DNA of 64,000 nt from Sphingomonas glacialis (GTDB taxonomy: Bacteria > Pseudomonadota > Alphaproteobacteria > Sphingomonadales > Sphingomonadaceae): positions 148,407 to 212,406 of the forward strand of contig NZ_RCZC01000009.1 of the NCBI RefSeq assembly GCF_006439055.1, given 5' to 3'. Position numbers and translations under genes: made by a program. Below, one piece after another: positions 28,099 to 37,584 of this stretch. Position 1 is the stretch's first letter, and each line of letters begins with the position of its first letter. Under the pieces are notes generated by a model that did not search any database, was not told the DNA's origin, and was given only the letters and a program-made list of their open reading frames with translations.

Positions 28099-29145
28099 TC
28101 ACGCCAGCGTCGAAGAGACCTTCCAGAGATCGATATCCGCTTCGCCCGCATACTGGTCGATCTCGCGCAACTCGGCCTCGTCGAAGTCGAGGCGCTGCAG
28201 CGCATCGAGCGAATCGTCGAGCTGTGCCATCGTGCGTGCGCCGATCAGCGCCGAGGTTACGCGCGGATCGCGCAAGACCCAGGCGATCGCCATCTGCGCG
28301 AGCGTCTGTCCGCGCCGTTCGGCGATCGCATTGAGCGCGCGAATGCGGTCGAGCGTCTCGGGCGACAGCATCGTCTCCTGCAGCGATCCGCCCTTCGCGG
28401 CGCGCGCGTCCGCCGGCACGCCGCCGAGATATTTATTGCTGAGCAGCCCCTGCGCGAGCGCGGAGAAGGCGATGCAGCCCGTCCCGAGATCGGCCAGCGT
28501 GTCGAGCAGCGCCGCTTCGATCCAGCGATTGAGCATCGAATAGCTCGGCTGGTGGATCAGCAGCGGTACGCGCTCCGCACGCAGGATCTCCGCCGCCTTG
28601 CGCGTCAGTTCGGGCGAGTAGGACGAGATGCCGACATACAGCGCCTTGCCCTGCCGGTGGAGCTGCACGAGCGCGCCCATCGTCTCTTGGAGCGGCGTCT
28701 TGGGATCGACGCGGTGCGAATAGAAGATATCGACATAGTCGAGCCCCATTCGCTTGAGGCTCTGGTCGCAGCTGGCGATCAGATATTTGCGCGATCCGCC
28801 GACGTCGCCGTATGGCCCGGGCCACATGTCCCAGCCGGCCTTGCTCGAGATCACCAGCTCGTCGCGGTGGCCGGCGAAATCGGTCGCCAGCACGCGCCCG
28901 AAATTCTCCTCGGCCGAGCCGTAGGGCGGGCCGTAATTGTTGGCGAGATCGAAATGCGTGACGCCGCGGTCGAACGCACGGCGCAGGGTTGCGCGACCGG
29001 TCTCGAACACGTCGGCGCCGCCGAAATTCTGCCACAGCCCGAGCGAGATCGCCGGCAGGTCGAGCCCGCTGCGGCCGCACCGGCGATACGGCATGCGACC
29101 GTCGTAGCGGTCAGGGTCGGCGGTGTAGGGCATGGCGTAGGGCAT
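28099..29145 (-). CDS. Aldo/keto reductase, YghZ/glyceraldehyde-3-phosphate-reductase type
   Basis: A 348-residue NADPH-dependent aldo/keto reductase. The catalytic tetrad can be placed: D and Y in HFDLANNYGPPYGSAEENFG, K in VISSKAGWDMWPGPYG, and H in DIFYSHRVDPKTPLQE. The insert GWDMWPGPYGDVGGSRKYL is typical of the YghZ/AKR14 group, which reduces glyceraldehyde and methylglyoxal. ATG 29145 is preferred because AGGAG lies 7 bases upstream; a frame from 29202 adds unrelated basic residues. It may detoxify reactive aldehydes. No operon partner is evident. Confidence 0.9.
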   Translation of the reverse strand: MPYAMPYTADPDRYDGRMPYRRCGRSGLDLPAISLGLWQNFGGADVFETGRATLRRAFDRGVTHFDLANNYGPPYGSAEENFGRVLATDFAGHRDELVISSKAGWDMWPGPYGDVGGSRKYLIASCDQSLKRMGLDYVDIFYSHRVDPKTPLQETMGALVQLHRQGKALYVGISSYSPELTRKAAEILRAERVPLLIHQPSYSMLNRWIEAALLDTLADLGTGCIAFSALAQGLLSNKYLGGVPADARAAKGGSLQETMLSPETLDRIRALNAIAERRGQTLAQMAIAWVLRDPRVTSALIGARTMAQLDDSLDALQRLDFDEAELREIDQYAGEADIDLWKVSSTLA

Positions 29146-29417
29146 CGGGAAACTCCTGTCGGACGGGCGTCGCTTCGGGCGCAGCAAACGCTTCATAAAC
29201 ACAGGGAGGCGGCGGGAGTGCCGGGTTCGTCGGATTTTTATGCGTCGGTCTTAGGGACGCTGCGTCTCATCTCGCGCATCGCAAGGTGTGGGATTGTTCC
29301 TCCCCCGATTTCCCCAACGCCAAGACCGCCCGCACGCGGCCTTACCGGATTTTAACCATACCTTAGGCATTCAGAGCCAGACCGGGCGGGCAAAGATACC
29401 GGCGAAGGAATTGTTTC

Positions 29418-30923
29418 ATGCACCGCGACCAGCCTGTCGATGTCGCCATCATCGGCGCGGGCCCGGCCGGCCTGACCGCCGCGTATCAGCTGACCAAGCT
29501 CGGCTATTCGGTGACGGTGATCGAAAAGGACCCGGTCTATGTCGGCGGGATCAGCCGGACGGTCGAGAAAGACGGCTTTCGCTTCGATATTGGCGGGCAC
29601 CGCTTCTTTTCGAAGTCGAAGGAAGTGGTCGATCTGTGGAACGAGCTGCTCCCCGACGATTTCATCGAGCGGCCGCGGATGAGCCGCATCTATTATGAAG
29701 GCAAATTCTACAGCTATCCGCTGCGCGCGTTCGAGGCGCTGCGCAACCTCGGCATCTGGCGCTCGACGCTGTGCATGGCGAGCTATGCTCGCTGGAAGAT
29801 GCGGCCGCACAAGGACGTGAAGTCGTTCGAGCAATGGGTGGTCAACCAGTTCGGCCACAAACTCTATTCGATCTTCTTCAAGACATACACAGAGAAGGTG
29901 TGGGGCATGCCGTGCGGCGAGATGTCGGCCGACTGGGCGGCGCAGCGAATCAAGGGGCTGAGCCTCGGCGGTGCGGTGCTCGACGGGATCAAGCGCTCGC
30001 TCGGCCTCAACAAGCGCCGCAACGACGGCATGGCGGTGAAGTCGTTGCTCGAGACCTTCCGCTATCCGCGGCAGGGCCCCGGCATGATGTGGGATGCCGC
30101 GCGCGACCGCGTCGTCGAGGGCGGCAACCGCGTCGAAATGGCGACCTCGCTGCATCAGCTCAGCCATGACGCCGTCACGGGCCGCTGGCGGGTCGCGGTC
30201 CAGCGCGACGGCGAGATACGGACGCTCAACGCCGGACACGTCATCTCCTCGGCGCCGATGCGCGAACTCGCCGGGCGGATCCATCCGCTGCCCGAGACGC
30301 TGCCGCTCGCGCTCGACCTGCGCTACCGCGACTTCCTGACGGTGGCGCTGATGATCCGCGCGGACGATCTGTTCCCCGACAATTGGATCTACGTGCATGA
30401 TCCGCGCGTGAAGGTCGGCCGGGTGCAGAATTTCCGGAGCTGGTCGCCCGAGATGGTGCCCGATCCGACGCTCGCCTGCGTCGGGCTTGAATATTTTTGT
30501 TTTGAAGGCGACGGTATCTGGTCGTCGAGCGACTCCGACCTTGTGGCGCTCGCGACCGCAGAACTCGCTACGCTGGGCCTGTGCGATCCGGCGTCGGTGG
30601 TCGGTGGCGAAGTCGTGCGGCAGGAAAAAGCCTATCCCGTCTATGACGATGCCTATCGCGCCAATGTCGATGCGATGCGCGAGGAGCTCGAGGCGCGCTA
30701 CGACACGCTGCATCTGGTCGGCCGCAATGGCATGCACCGCTACAACAACCAGGATCATGCGATGATGACGGCGATGCTGACGGTGCGCAACATCGTCGCC
30801 GGCGCGCGGATCTACGATATTTGGGCGGTCAACGAGGACGCCGAATATCACGAGGCCGGTCACGACGGCGAACAGGCTGCCCTTTCCAGCGTGCGGCATG
30901 TGCCCAAGCGGCTCGCTGCATGA
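29418..30923 (+). CDS. FAD-dependent oxidoreductase, UDP-galactopyranose-mutase/amine-oxidase-like
   Basis: A 501-residue FAD protein. The dinucleotide motif is VAIIGAGPAGLTAAYQLTKL (about residues 8-27), followed by the FAD-ribose/second motif IEKDPVYVGGISRTV and FDIGGHRFFSKSKEV, which is shared with UDP-galactopyranose mutases and protoporphyrinogen-oxidase-like enzymes. The C-terminus has LVGRNGMHRYNNQDHAMMTA, the usual FAD-binding end. It is translationally coupled (ATGA at 30920-30923) to a GT-C-type membrane protein, which suggests work on a lipid-linked or nucleotide sugar for a surface glycan. The exact reaction is not established. Confidence 0.85.
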   Translation: MHRDQPVDVAIIGAGPAGLTAAYQLTKLGYSVTVIEKDPVYVGGISRTVEKDGFRFDIGGHRFFSKSKEVVDLWNELLPDDFIERPRMSRIYYEGKFYSYPLRAFEALRNLGIWRSTLCMASYARWKMRPHKDVKSFEQWVVNQFGHKLYSIFFKTYTEKVWGMPCGEMSADWAAQRIKGLSLGGAVLDGIKRSLGLNKRRNDGMAVKSLLETFRYPRQGPGMMWDAARDRVVEGGNRVEMATSLHQLSHDAVTGRWRVAVQRDGEIRTLNAGHVISSAPMRELAGRIHPLPETLPLALDLRYRDFLTVALMIRADDLFPDNWIYVHDPRVKVGRVQNFRSWSPEMVPDPTLACVGLEYFCFEGDGIWSSSDSDLVALATAELATLGLCDPASVVGGEVVRQEKAYPVYDDAYRANVDAMREELEARYDTLHLVGRNGMHRYNNQDHAMMTAMLTVRNIVAGARIYDIWAVNEDAEYHEAGHDGEQAALSSVRHVPKRLAA

Positions 30924-32683
30924 AGCGCGAGCGGCTTTGGCCAGCGGTCTTGGCCGGCTGGGGCATTGCCGCTGTCGTGCTGATACTCGTGTCGACCCAG
31001 CAGATTCTCGGGCTTTGGTTTCCCGATCCGGACGATGCCATGCGTCTGTTGGAGGTACGGGATTGGCTGAATGGGCAAAGCTGGTGGGATGTCAGCCAAC
31101 ACCGCCTCTGGGACGGGCATTTTGCGATGCATTGGTCGCGGCTTGTGGATTTACCGCTCGCGCTGATGATGGCGGTGTTCGACCCGATCTTCGGCCCGGC
31201 CGCCGCGACGCGGGTTGCTCTGGTTGCGCTGCCGCTCGTCACGTTGCTCGCGGTGATGGCACTCGGAGCCGAATTGACGCGGCGTGTGGCGGGGCTGGAG
31301 CGCGCGAAAATGGCCGTGCTACTCGTGCCGCTCTCTATACCGCTGCTGTATCAGCTGCGCCCGTTGCGGATCGACCATCATGGGTGGCAGATCGTGCTCG
31401 CGTTGATCGCGGCCAACGCGTTATTGGCCAAGCCGGATGCGCGCTCTGGGTCGCTGATCGGGCTTGCTCTCGCCGCGCTTTTGACCATTTCGCTCGAGGG
31501 CATGCCGATCACCGTTGCGATCCTCGGCGTCGCTTTGCTTGCTTGGGCGTTCGATCCGACGCGCCGCGCGCAGGCGCTCGCCGCGTCGTGGACGTTGACC
31601 GGCGCGGTCATCGTGCTGCACGTCGCGACGCGCGGTCCGGCAATCCTGACAGCGGCGTGCGACGCGATCTCCCCCGCCTGGATCGCCGGGCTCAGCACCG
31701 CAACGCTCGGCGTCACGCTTGCGATGATCGTGCGACGCGCTCCGCTTGCGATACGCTTGGGGATGTTGGGGGTTGCCGGCGCGGCCGCTCTGGCGATGCT
31801 TGGCGCTCTTGCCCCGAAATGCTTCGGCGGCCCGTTTGCCGGGCTTGATCCGCTGGTACGCACCTTCTGGTATGATAAGGTTTCGGAGGGGCTGCCGATC
31901 TGGGATCAGGTGCGGGTCTGGGCGCTGATGACCATCGGCTTCCCGATCGTCGGGCTCATCGGCGGCCTCTTTGCGTGGCGCGCGAGCGAGGGTCGGGAAC
32001 GCGTGCAGTGGGCCATGGTGCTGGCATTGGCCGTTGGATCGTTTGCCTTGTCGCTGCTGGTCGTTCGCTCGGGGGCGACAGCGAATGCGCTGGCGCTGCC
32101 GGGTGGGGCGTGGGCGCTCCAAGCCATGCTGACGCGCGCGCGCGCGGTCACATCGGTGGCGATCCGAACTCTGGCGACCGCAGGGTCATTGACCGCGGCG
32201 ACACCGGGCCTAATGGCGGTTGCGATCTTGGGCGTGGGAAATGCGTTCGGAATTGACGCCAGGCCAGCGGCGCCAAAGCTCCATCGGCCATCGTGCGAGC
32301 ATGGGCATGAGATTGTCGACCTGGGGCAGTTGCCGCCGTCGCGGGTGTTCGCGCCGCTCGACGTAACGCCCGATATCCTGGCGCGGACCAAGCATAGCGC
32401 GATCGGCGCCGGCTATCACCGGAACGTTGCTTCGATCCACACGGTGATCGCCACGTTCATCGGCACTCCGCAGGATGCGCATCGCCGGGTGCTGGCCAGC
32501 GGGGCGGCGTATGTCGTCGGATGCCCCGGCGAGAATGAGACGGAAATGTACAAGCAGGCTGCGCCGAACGGTTTCTGGTCGCGCCTCGAACGAGGCGATC
32601 GCTTCGCATGGTTGCAGCCTGTGCCGCTGTCACATTCGCCGGTTCTGGTGTGGAAAGTCATGCGGGAACCAACGCGGCCCTGA
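30920..32683 (+). CDS. Polytopic GT-C-type membrane protein
   Basis: A 587-residue protein with about twelve membrane segments and a soluble C-terminal domain (from about residue 445). The first loop contains WFPDPDDAMRLLEVRDWLNG followed by a conserved HFAMHWSRLVDLPLAL. An acidic DPDDA loop after the first helix is where GT-C glycosyltransferases (STT3/PMT/ArnT fold) carry their catalytic aspartate. It would transfer a sugar from a polyprenyl phosphate on the periplasmic side. The start overlaps the stop of the FAD enzyme as ATGA. The acceptor is unknown, and the assignment rests on topology and the acidic loop rather than on close family recognition. Confidence 0.7.
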   Translation: MKRERLWPAVLAGWGIAAVVLILVSTQQILGLWFPDPDDAMRLLEVRDWLNGQSWWDVSQHRLWDGHFAMHWSRLVDLPLALMMAVFDPIFGPAAATRVALVALPLVTLLAVMALGAELTRRVAGLERAKMAVLLVPLSIPLLYQLRPLRIDHHGWQIVLALIAANALLAKPDARSGSLIGLALAALLTISLEGMPITVAILGVALLAWAFDPTRRAQALAASWTLTGAVIVLHVATRGPAILTAACDAISPAWIAGLSTATLGVTLAMIVRRAPLAIRLGMLGVAGAAALAMLGALAPKCFGGPFAGLDPLVRTFWYDKVSEGLPIWDQVRVWALMTIGFPIVGLIGGLFAWRASEGRERVQWAMVLALAVGSFALSLLVVRSGATANALALPGGAWALQAMLTRARAVTSVAIRTLATAGSLTAATPGLMAVAILGVGNAFGIDARPAAPKLHRPSCEHGHEIVDLGQLPPSRVFAPLDVTPDILARTKHSAIGAGYHRNVASIHTVIATFIGTPQDAHRRVLASGAAYVVGCPGENETEMYKQAAPNGFWSRLERGDRFAWLQPVPLSHSPVLVWKVMREPTRP

Positions 32684-32718
32684 CAGGCGCGGCAGCCGCC
32701 CCACGGTCGCTCTTTACC

Positions 32719-33675
32719 TCACGCCGCGACCAAACGCGGCTGTTTGGCGCGCTGCACGGAGGCAGCCGGCGCGTTCCGCGGCGCATCGACCGTGAACGCA
32801 CTGGCGTTCTGCTGGAGATCGCTGACTTCGTTCGACAAGGATTTGGCGGCCGCCGACGTCTCCTCGACCATGGCCGCATTCGGCTTGATCGAGCGGTCCA
32901 TATCGCCGACCGCGACCAAGATCTGCGTCACCGCGGTTGCCTGGGTCGCATTGTCGTTGGCAATCCGATTGACCAGCGCCTCGACATCGGCGACCGACGA
33001 AAGGATCAGGTCGAGCGCGCCGTTCATGCCCTGGACTTGGCCGACGCTGCTCGAAATGCGGTCCTGCGTTTCCTGGATCTGCCCGCGCGCGCGCCGCGCT
33101 TCTTCCTCGGAGCGGCTGGCGAGCTGGCTGACCAGATCGGCGACGACATCGAAACCGCGCCCCGCCTCGCCCGCGCGGCCCGATTCGACCGCGGCGTTCA
33201 TCGCTAGCACGCGCGTCTGGAATGCGATCTTGTCGAGCCCCTCGATCACGCCGTCGATCGAGGTCAGCGATGCGGTGGTCTGCTCCATCGCTGCTGCACT
33301 GCTTTGCGTGCGATGCGCGAGCGATTCGGCCGCGCCGGCGATTTTGACCTAGCCCGACATGATCGTGACGGTCGCCTCGCCGACGCGCCCGATCGGTGCT
33401 CCGAGCGCCCGCGACGCGCCGTTGAAATTCTCTTTTAACGAGGCGTAGTCGTCACCGACCTCTTCTTCGATGAACACGGTGAGGTCGCCGTTGGTGAGGC
33501 GATGCAGATATTCGTTCAATAGCTGTACGATGCGTTGCACGGCCTCGCGCTCTTCCATGCGGGCCAAGGTCAGCGCGCGGAATTTGAACATCGCCTTGGT
33601 CATTCGGCCGACGCAATCCTCATCGTCGGTGTAAGCAACCGCTGAATCGAGATCGCCTTTCGCGAGCGTTTCCAT
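32719..33675 (-). pseudogene. Broken methyl-accepting chemotaxis protein gene
   Basis: Reading leftwards, the first part has a HAMP-like segment (METLAKGDLDSAVAYTDDED) and the second has the start of a signalling domain (LDKIAFQTRVLAMNAAVESG, then GRGFDVVADLVSQLASRSEE). Both are in the same frame but separated by an in-frame TAG at 33349-33351. A second in-frame TAG at 33694-33696 precedes the HAMP part, and sequence beyond it no longer looks like a chemoreceptor, so the N-terminal sensor is missing. The conserved tip is degraded: the usual LALNAAVEAARAGE reads LAMNAAVESGRAGE. The gene is a 5'-truncated, twice-interrupted relic. Confidence 0.8.
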
Positions 33676-33755
33676 CCGCCCAACAGTGTTGACCTAGGGC
33701 GTGCAGACCCGCGTGCGGAACACCAGAGTCTTGCAGGGGGTGCTTCTGGAGGACG

Positions 33756-34193
33756 GTGGAGGACGATCAGCTTGGGACGCGTGGAATCTGCCGAGCAGGC
33801 CGCCTGGCCCCGGCTGCCCTTGACCTTCGCCACGCTGATGACGGCGTTGGCTCGGACAACCTTGCCGCCGCGCGCGAAGCCTATGGCGATCTCCAGACGT
33901 CGCTCCAGCCGCATCTCGGCAGCCTGATCGCCCCGGTCGGCGCCGCGCTCCGCAATGGCGAGACGGCGCAGGCGGGCCGCGCCCTCGGGCAGCTGCGCGG
34001 CGTGATCGCCGCGGCGGCGAAGGTGCCGGGAGCCACCCCCCACAGCCACGCCCGCCGGCATGCCCACGGGCACTTCCCCCGACACCGGCACCAATACCGG
34101 TTCGGACACGCCACAGACTGTCGTGCCGACCGCGCTGGTCGTCCCGACCCCCGCGGCCGCGACCGCAGCGGCGGCGTTCGACCGGCTCGTCTG
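33756..34193 (+). pseudogene. Frameshifted gene of unknown function
   Basis: One frame encodes a coding-like, helical stretch (DNLAAAREAYGDLQTSLQPH ... GRALGQLRGVIAAAAKVPG). It then changes to another frame that continues as a threonine/proline-rich tail (PTGTSPDTGTNTGSDTPQTV ... AAAAFDRLV) ending at the TGA at 34191-34193. The change falls at a run of six C residues at 34036-34041, a typical slip site. No family was recognised and the N-terminus is unclear. It may be a real frameshift or a sequencing error in the C run. Confidence 0.45.
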
Positions 34194-34415
34194 AACGCCG
34201 CGCGTCAAAAATACCGGGCCCCGCGGCCGATGCCAGCGGTGGCTTGCTACAATGGATGAGGGATCGGTGAAGGCTAACGCCGGTCCCCCGACCGATCCGC
34301 TGCGGGACGCCCCTTGATCCCGCCCAGGCGGCGAAGACCAGCCCCGGCGGCGCGTGCCCACCCCTGCGCGCCGCCCGGGGCTGGCATTCGGGACGGCGAC
34401 GATTCGATCGAGCGG

Positions 34416-34947
34416 GTGTCGGGTGAGGACGGGACGGCATACAACAGCGCGAATATCGCATAACGACGCGGGCCCCCGCCCGGCTCAGGCACGGGCTCTG
34501 CTGGTCGGACGTGCTGGTGCGCAACGTTTCGCGCCGCGGCTTTATGCTCGAGCTCAAAAATCCTCCGGCGAGCGGCACCATGATCGAGCTGCGGCGCGGA
34601 CAGATCGTGGTGATCGGCCAGGTGACCTGGGTGCGCGACGGTCCGTGGGGGTGCGCGCAGAGGATGCGATCGACATCGCCGAGTTCGTCGCGATGGTCCG
34701 TGCGCGCGCCACCTGGCAGCCGGGCGACGGCGATCGCCGCCTGCAGCCGCGCGGACGCTATAGCGACATCGCGATGGCCAGCCAGCGCCTCGCGCGCGCC
34801 GGGCGGTGGGCGGGGCTGAGCGTCATCGCCGTGCTCGGGCTGTACACGATAGTCTCGGCGGCGGATTCGGCGCTCGCCACGCCGAAGGCGCCCATCGCGC
34901 AGATGCCGGAGGCGCCCGCTAGCGTGGCCGATCAGCGCGGGCGGTAG
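34416..34947 (+). pseudogene. Frameshifted PilZ-domain membrane protein
   Basis: The middle frame reads REYRITTRAPARLRHGLCWS then VLVRNVSRRGFMLELKN and GQIVVIGQVTWVRDGPWG, a PilZ domain of the short sphingomonad type (the usual N-x-S-x-x-G motif is NVSRRG). It then shifts at a run of five G (34648-34652) into VRAEDAIDIAEFVAMVRARA and a membrane helix (AGLSVIAVLGLYTIVSAAD). A candidate start GTG 34416 (VSGEDGTA) is in a third frame, so two frame changes are needed. PilZ proteins bind cyclic di-GMP. The end overlaps the convergent DUF4403 gene by 16 bases. Confidence 0.6.
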
Positions 34948-36440
34948 GCGATCGTCGCCTGGCCGACCGCATGGACCGGCATGAACAGCCCCTTGCCCGT
35001 CACCGCCAGCGTGCCGTTCTCGACCCGCGTGACATCGGCCGACAGCACGAAATCGCCTTCGCGCCGTGAACCGATCGCTTTGCGCGCGGCGGTCAGCACC
35101 TTGGCGTAATCGGGTGCGAAATCGTGGCTCAGGCCTTGCGCGATGCTCGCGCGGATCGACCCGTCCTTGAACAGCGCGATCAGCAGATTGGTGATCTCGC
35201 TATCGGTATCGGTGGCGATCGCCACGTCGCCCACGCGCACCAGCTGCGAGCCCGGCACGTTGTACGGGATCGCGGTCAGCCACACCTCGCCCTTGGTCGC
35301 GAGCAGCGCATTCTGCCGCGTCTTGGCCTTGGCGACCACGCCGACCGCGAGATGGCCGCCGGTCGTGGCATAGACGGTGACCTTGCCGAACTCGACATCG
35401 ACCGGGCCGACCCCTGCAAGCGTGATCCCCTTCTGCGCACGCTTGAGCAAGGCACGCCGCACTACCGGCTCGAGCTGCGCATAATCGGCGAGTACCGGGA
35501 TGAAGAAGTTGAGCCCGCGCTGCCCGATCTTCCGTGCAGGCGGGGGCAGCGGGGTCGCGACCGGATCGGCCGGACGGTCGCCGACAAAGGTCTCGGTCAA
35601 CGCATCGGCGGCCAGCGTCAGCGTGAGCGTCCGCCGGTCGATACTGTAGCCGCCGACGCCGAGCTGCTTGGGCGTGATCCGCATCCAGGCCGGCGGCCGC
35701 TCGCGGTTGAGCTGGATCGCGGTGAACCCCTGTTTCCACGCGCTGGCAAGTTTCGCGCGCAGCTGGAGCTTGTTGAGTTCCTTCGGCAGCGTCTGTTCGA
35801 GCTTGGCGATCACCGGCTTGAGCCGCGCATCGGCCTTGCTCGCGAATTCGATCCGCTGGCCGAGGAAATCGATCCCGGGCGGGGTCGTCCAGTCGTAGTC
35901 GATCGAGACCTTCGCGCTCGGCGTCCAATTGCCGACGACCGAGAGCCGCGCGACCGCGTGGACGATCGCATCGCCGGTCGCGGTCTTCGACGCGATGCCG
36001 CCGACCTTCTTCGCCGCGATCGTCGCATGGATCGGCATCGTGATCGTCAGCCGGTCGCCGCGTCCGCCGAGCACGAGCTTGCCGCGCCGCACATCGCCGA
36101 TGATCCGGCAGCCGAGCTTGGGCAGCACTTTGACCCTGGCGATGCCGAGATCGACGCGCTTGGCCGCGACGCATGAGTCGAGCTGCCGGTCGATGCTCCA
36201 CAATTGTTGCGGAATCTGCGTCTCGAGCGCGCGCTGCAAATCGTCGAGCGAGCCCGAGATCGGTACGACGATCGACGAGGTCTGCAACGGAAAGTCGGGC
36301 GCCGAATCGACGCGCGGCGGGGCAGGGGATCGCACCGAATGGCTGCAGCCTGCCGCGAGCAGCAGCGACATCGCGGCGGTCCAGCGAATCGACCGTGTCC
36401 TGCGCTGCTGCTGTCTGCTGCTCATTCGGTCATTACGCAC
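34932..36440 (-). CDS. DUF4403-family lipoprotein
   Basis: A 502-residue protein with a lipoprotein signal (SLLLAAGC, lipid cysteine near residue 32). The mature part begins with SSIVVPISGSLDDLQRALET and contains WTPSAKVSIDYDWTTPPGID and IRASIAQGLSHDFAPDYAKV, typical of the DUF4403 family of envelope proteins with repeated lipid-binding-like folds. The function of the family is unknown. It is divergent from the deacetylase gene at 36567. The start could be the ATG at 36440 or 36425 (MSSRQQQ). Confidence 0.8.
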   Translation of the reverse strand: MRNDRMSSRQQQRRTRSIRWTAAMSLLLAAGCSHSVRSPAPPRVDSAPDFPLQTSSIVVPISGSLDDLQRALETQIPQQLWSIDRQLDSCVAAKRVDLGIARVKVLPKLGCRIIGDVRRGKLVLGGRGDRLTITMPIHATIAAKKVGGIASKTATGDAIVHAVARLSVVGNWTPSAKVSIDYDWTTPPGIDFLGQRIEFASKADARLKPVIAKLEQTLPKELNKLQLRAKLASAWKQGFTAIQLNRERPPAWMRITPKQLGVGGYSIDRRTLTLTLAADALTETFVGDRPADPVATPLPPPARKIGQRGLNFFIPVLADYAQLEPVVRRALLKRAQKGITLAGVGPVDVEFGKVTVYATTGGHLAVGVVAKAKTRQNALLATKGEVWLTAIPYNVPGSQLVRVGDVAIATDTDSEITNLLIALFKDGSIRASIAQGLSHDFAPDYAKVLTAARKAIGSRREGDFVLSADVTRVENGTLAVTGKGLFMPVHAVGQATIAYRPR

Positions 36441-36566
36441 CCGCTCGCGTTCGGTTCATTCGCGCAGGGCTTGTTTCGTGCGGCGCGCGTGCCACATGCG
36501 CATCCGTCGCCACGCTGATCGCTTCCTCCGATACGGCGTTATGCCCCTCGCCGTAGCAGGACCCGC

Positions 36567-37574
36567 ATGTTCGACTCTCGTTTCCTTGGCGTCCGCGCGC
36601 GCGCCGCCGGCCTGGCGCTCGCCTCACTTGTCGCCGCGGTGGCAACGCCGCTCCACGCCAAGGGCGTCGCGATCACCTTCGACGATCTGCCGGTCTATGG
36701 CCGGTTCTGGACCGCCGCCGAGGGCCGGCAGGTCACCGATCAGCTGCTCGCCGGACTGAAGCGCAACCATTGGAAGGCGATCGGCTTCGTCAACGAGATC
36801 CAGCTCGATGCCGCCGACCGGCCCGCGCGGATCGCCTTGCTCGAAGCCTGGCTCGATGCCGGGATGGATCTGGGCAACCACACCTATTCGCACCCCTCGC
36901 TGACCAAGACGCCGGTCGAGACCTATATCGCCGATGTCGCGCGCGACGAGACGGTGACCGCGCCGTTGCTCGCCGCACGCGGGCGGCGCGAGCGCTGGTT
37001 TCGCTATCCCTTTCTCGAGACGGGCACGACACAGGCGGTGCGGATGCGCTTCGAGGGCTGGCTCGGCGCGCATGGCTATCGCGTCGCGCCGGTGACGATG
37101 GAGAATAGCGACTGGCAGTTCGCCACGCTGTACGACGACGCCGTCGCGCGCGGCGACACCGCGGGGGCGGCGCGGATCCGGCAGGAGTATCTGGTCTTCA
37201 CGCGCAAGATCGTCGCCTGGTACAAGCAGGTGGCGATTGGCCTGCTCGGGCGCGAGCCGAGCTTCGTCTTCCTGCTCCACGCCAGCCGCCTCAACGCCGC
37301 GAGTATCGACGCGCTCGCCGCGATTTTTCGCGAGGCGAAGTTGCGGCCGATCACGCTCGACGCGGCGATGCGCGACCCGGCGTATCGCACCGCCGATCAT
37401 TATGTTGGGGCCGACGGCAATGAATGGCTCGAACGCTGGTCGCAGACGCTCCACAAGCGCCTGCCGTTCGAGACCATGCCGAGCGTGCCCAAGGCGGTAG
37501 TCACGGGCGATGCCCGGCTCGAGGCGATCCCGGATCCGCGCGCGCCGACGGGCGTTGTTCCGGCGCATCCGTAG
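36567..37574 (+). CDS. Polysaccharide deacetylase (NodB family), exported
   Basis: A 335-residue protein with a signal peptide (ALASLVAAVATPLHA) followed at once by the NodB catalytic strand GVAITFDDLP, where the two aspartates act as base and metal ligand. The zinc histidines are in GNHTYSHPSL (H-x3-H). RFRYPFLETG is the usual third motif. It would remove N-acetyl or O-acetyl groups from a polysaccharide such as chitin-like material or peptidoglycan in the periplasm. The stop codon overlaps the ribosome site of the GH75-like gene, so the two form an operon, which fits deacetylation followed by chitosan cleavage. Confidence 0.88.
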   Translation: MFDSRFLGVRARAAGLALASLVAAVATPLHAKGVAITFDDLPVYGRFWTAAEGRQVTDQLLAGLKRNHWKAIGFVNEIQLDAADRPARIALLEAWLDAGMDLGNHTYSHPSLTKTPVETYIADVARDETVTAPLLAARGRRERWFRYPFLETGTTQAVRMRFEGWLGAHGYRVAPVTMENSDWQFATLYDDAVARGDTAGAARIRQEYLVFTRKIVAWYKQVAIGLLGREPSFVFLLHASRLNAASIDALAAIFREAKLRPITLDAAMRDPAYRTADHYVGADGNEWLERWSQTLHKRLPFETMPSVPKAVVTGDARLEAIPDPRAPTGVVPAHP

Positions 37575-37584
37575 GAGGCCCGTG

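Noticed and set aside
33349..33696. Programmed read-through of the two TAG codons in the chemoreceptor gene.
   Set aside because: The N-terminal sensor is missing as well and neighbouring genes are also broken, so decay is simpler.
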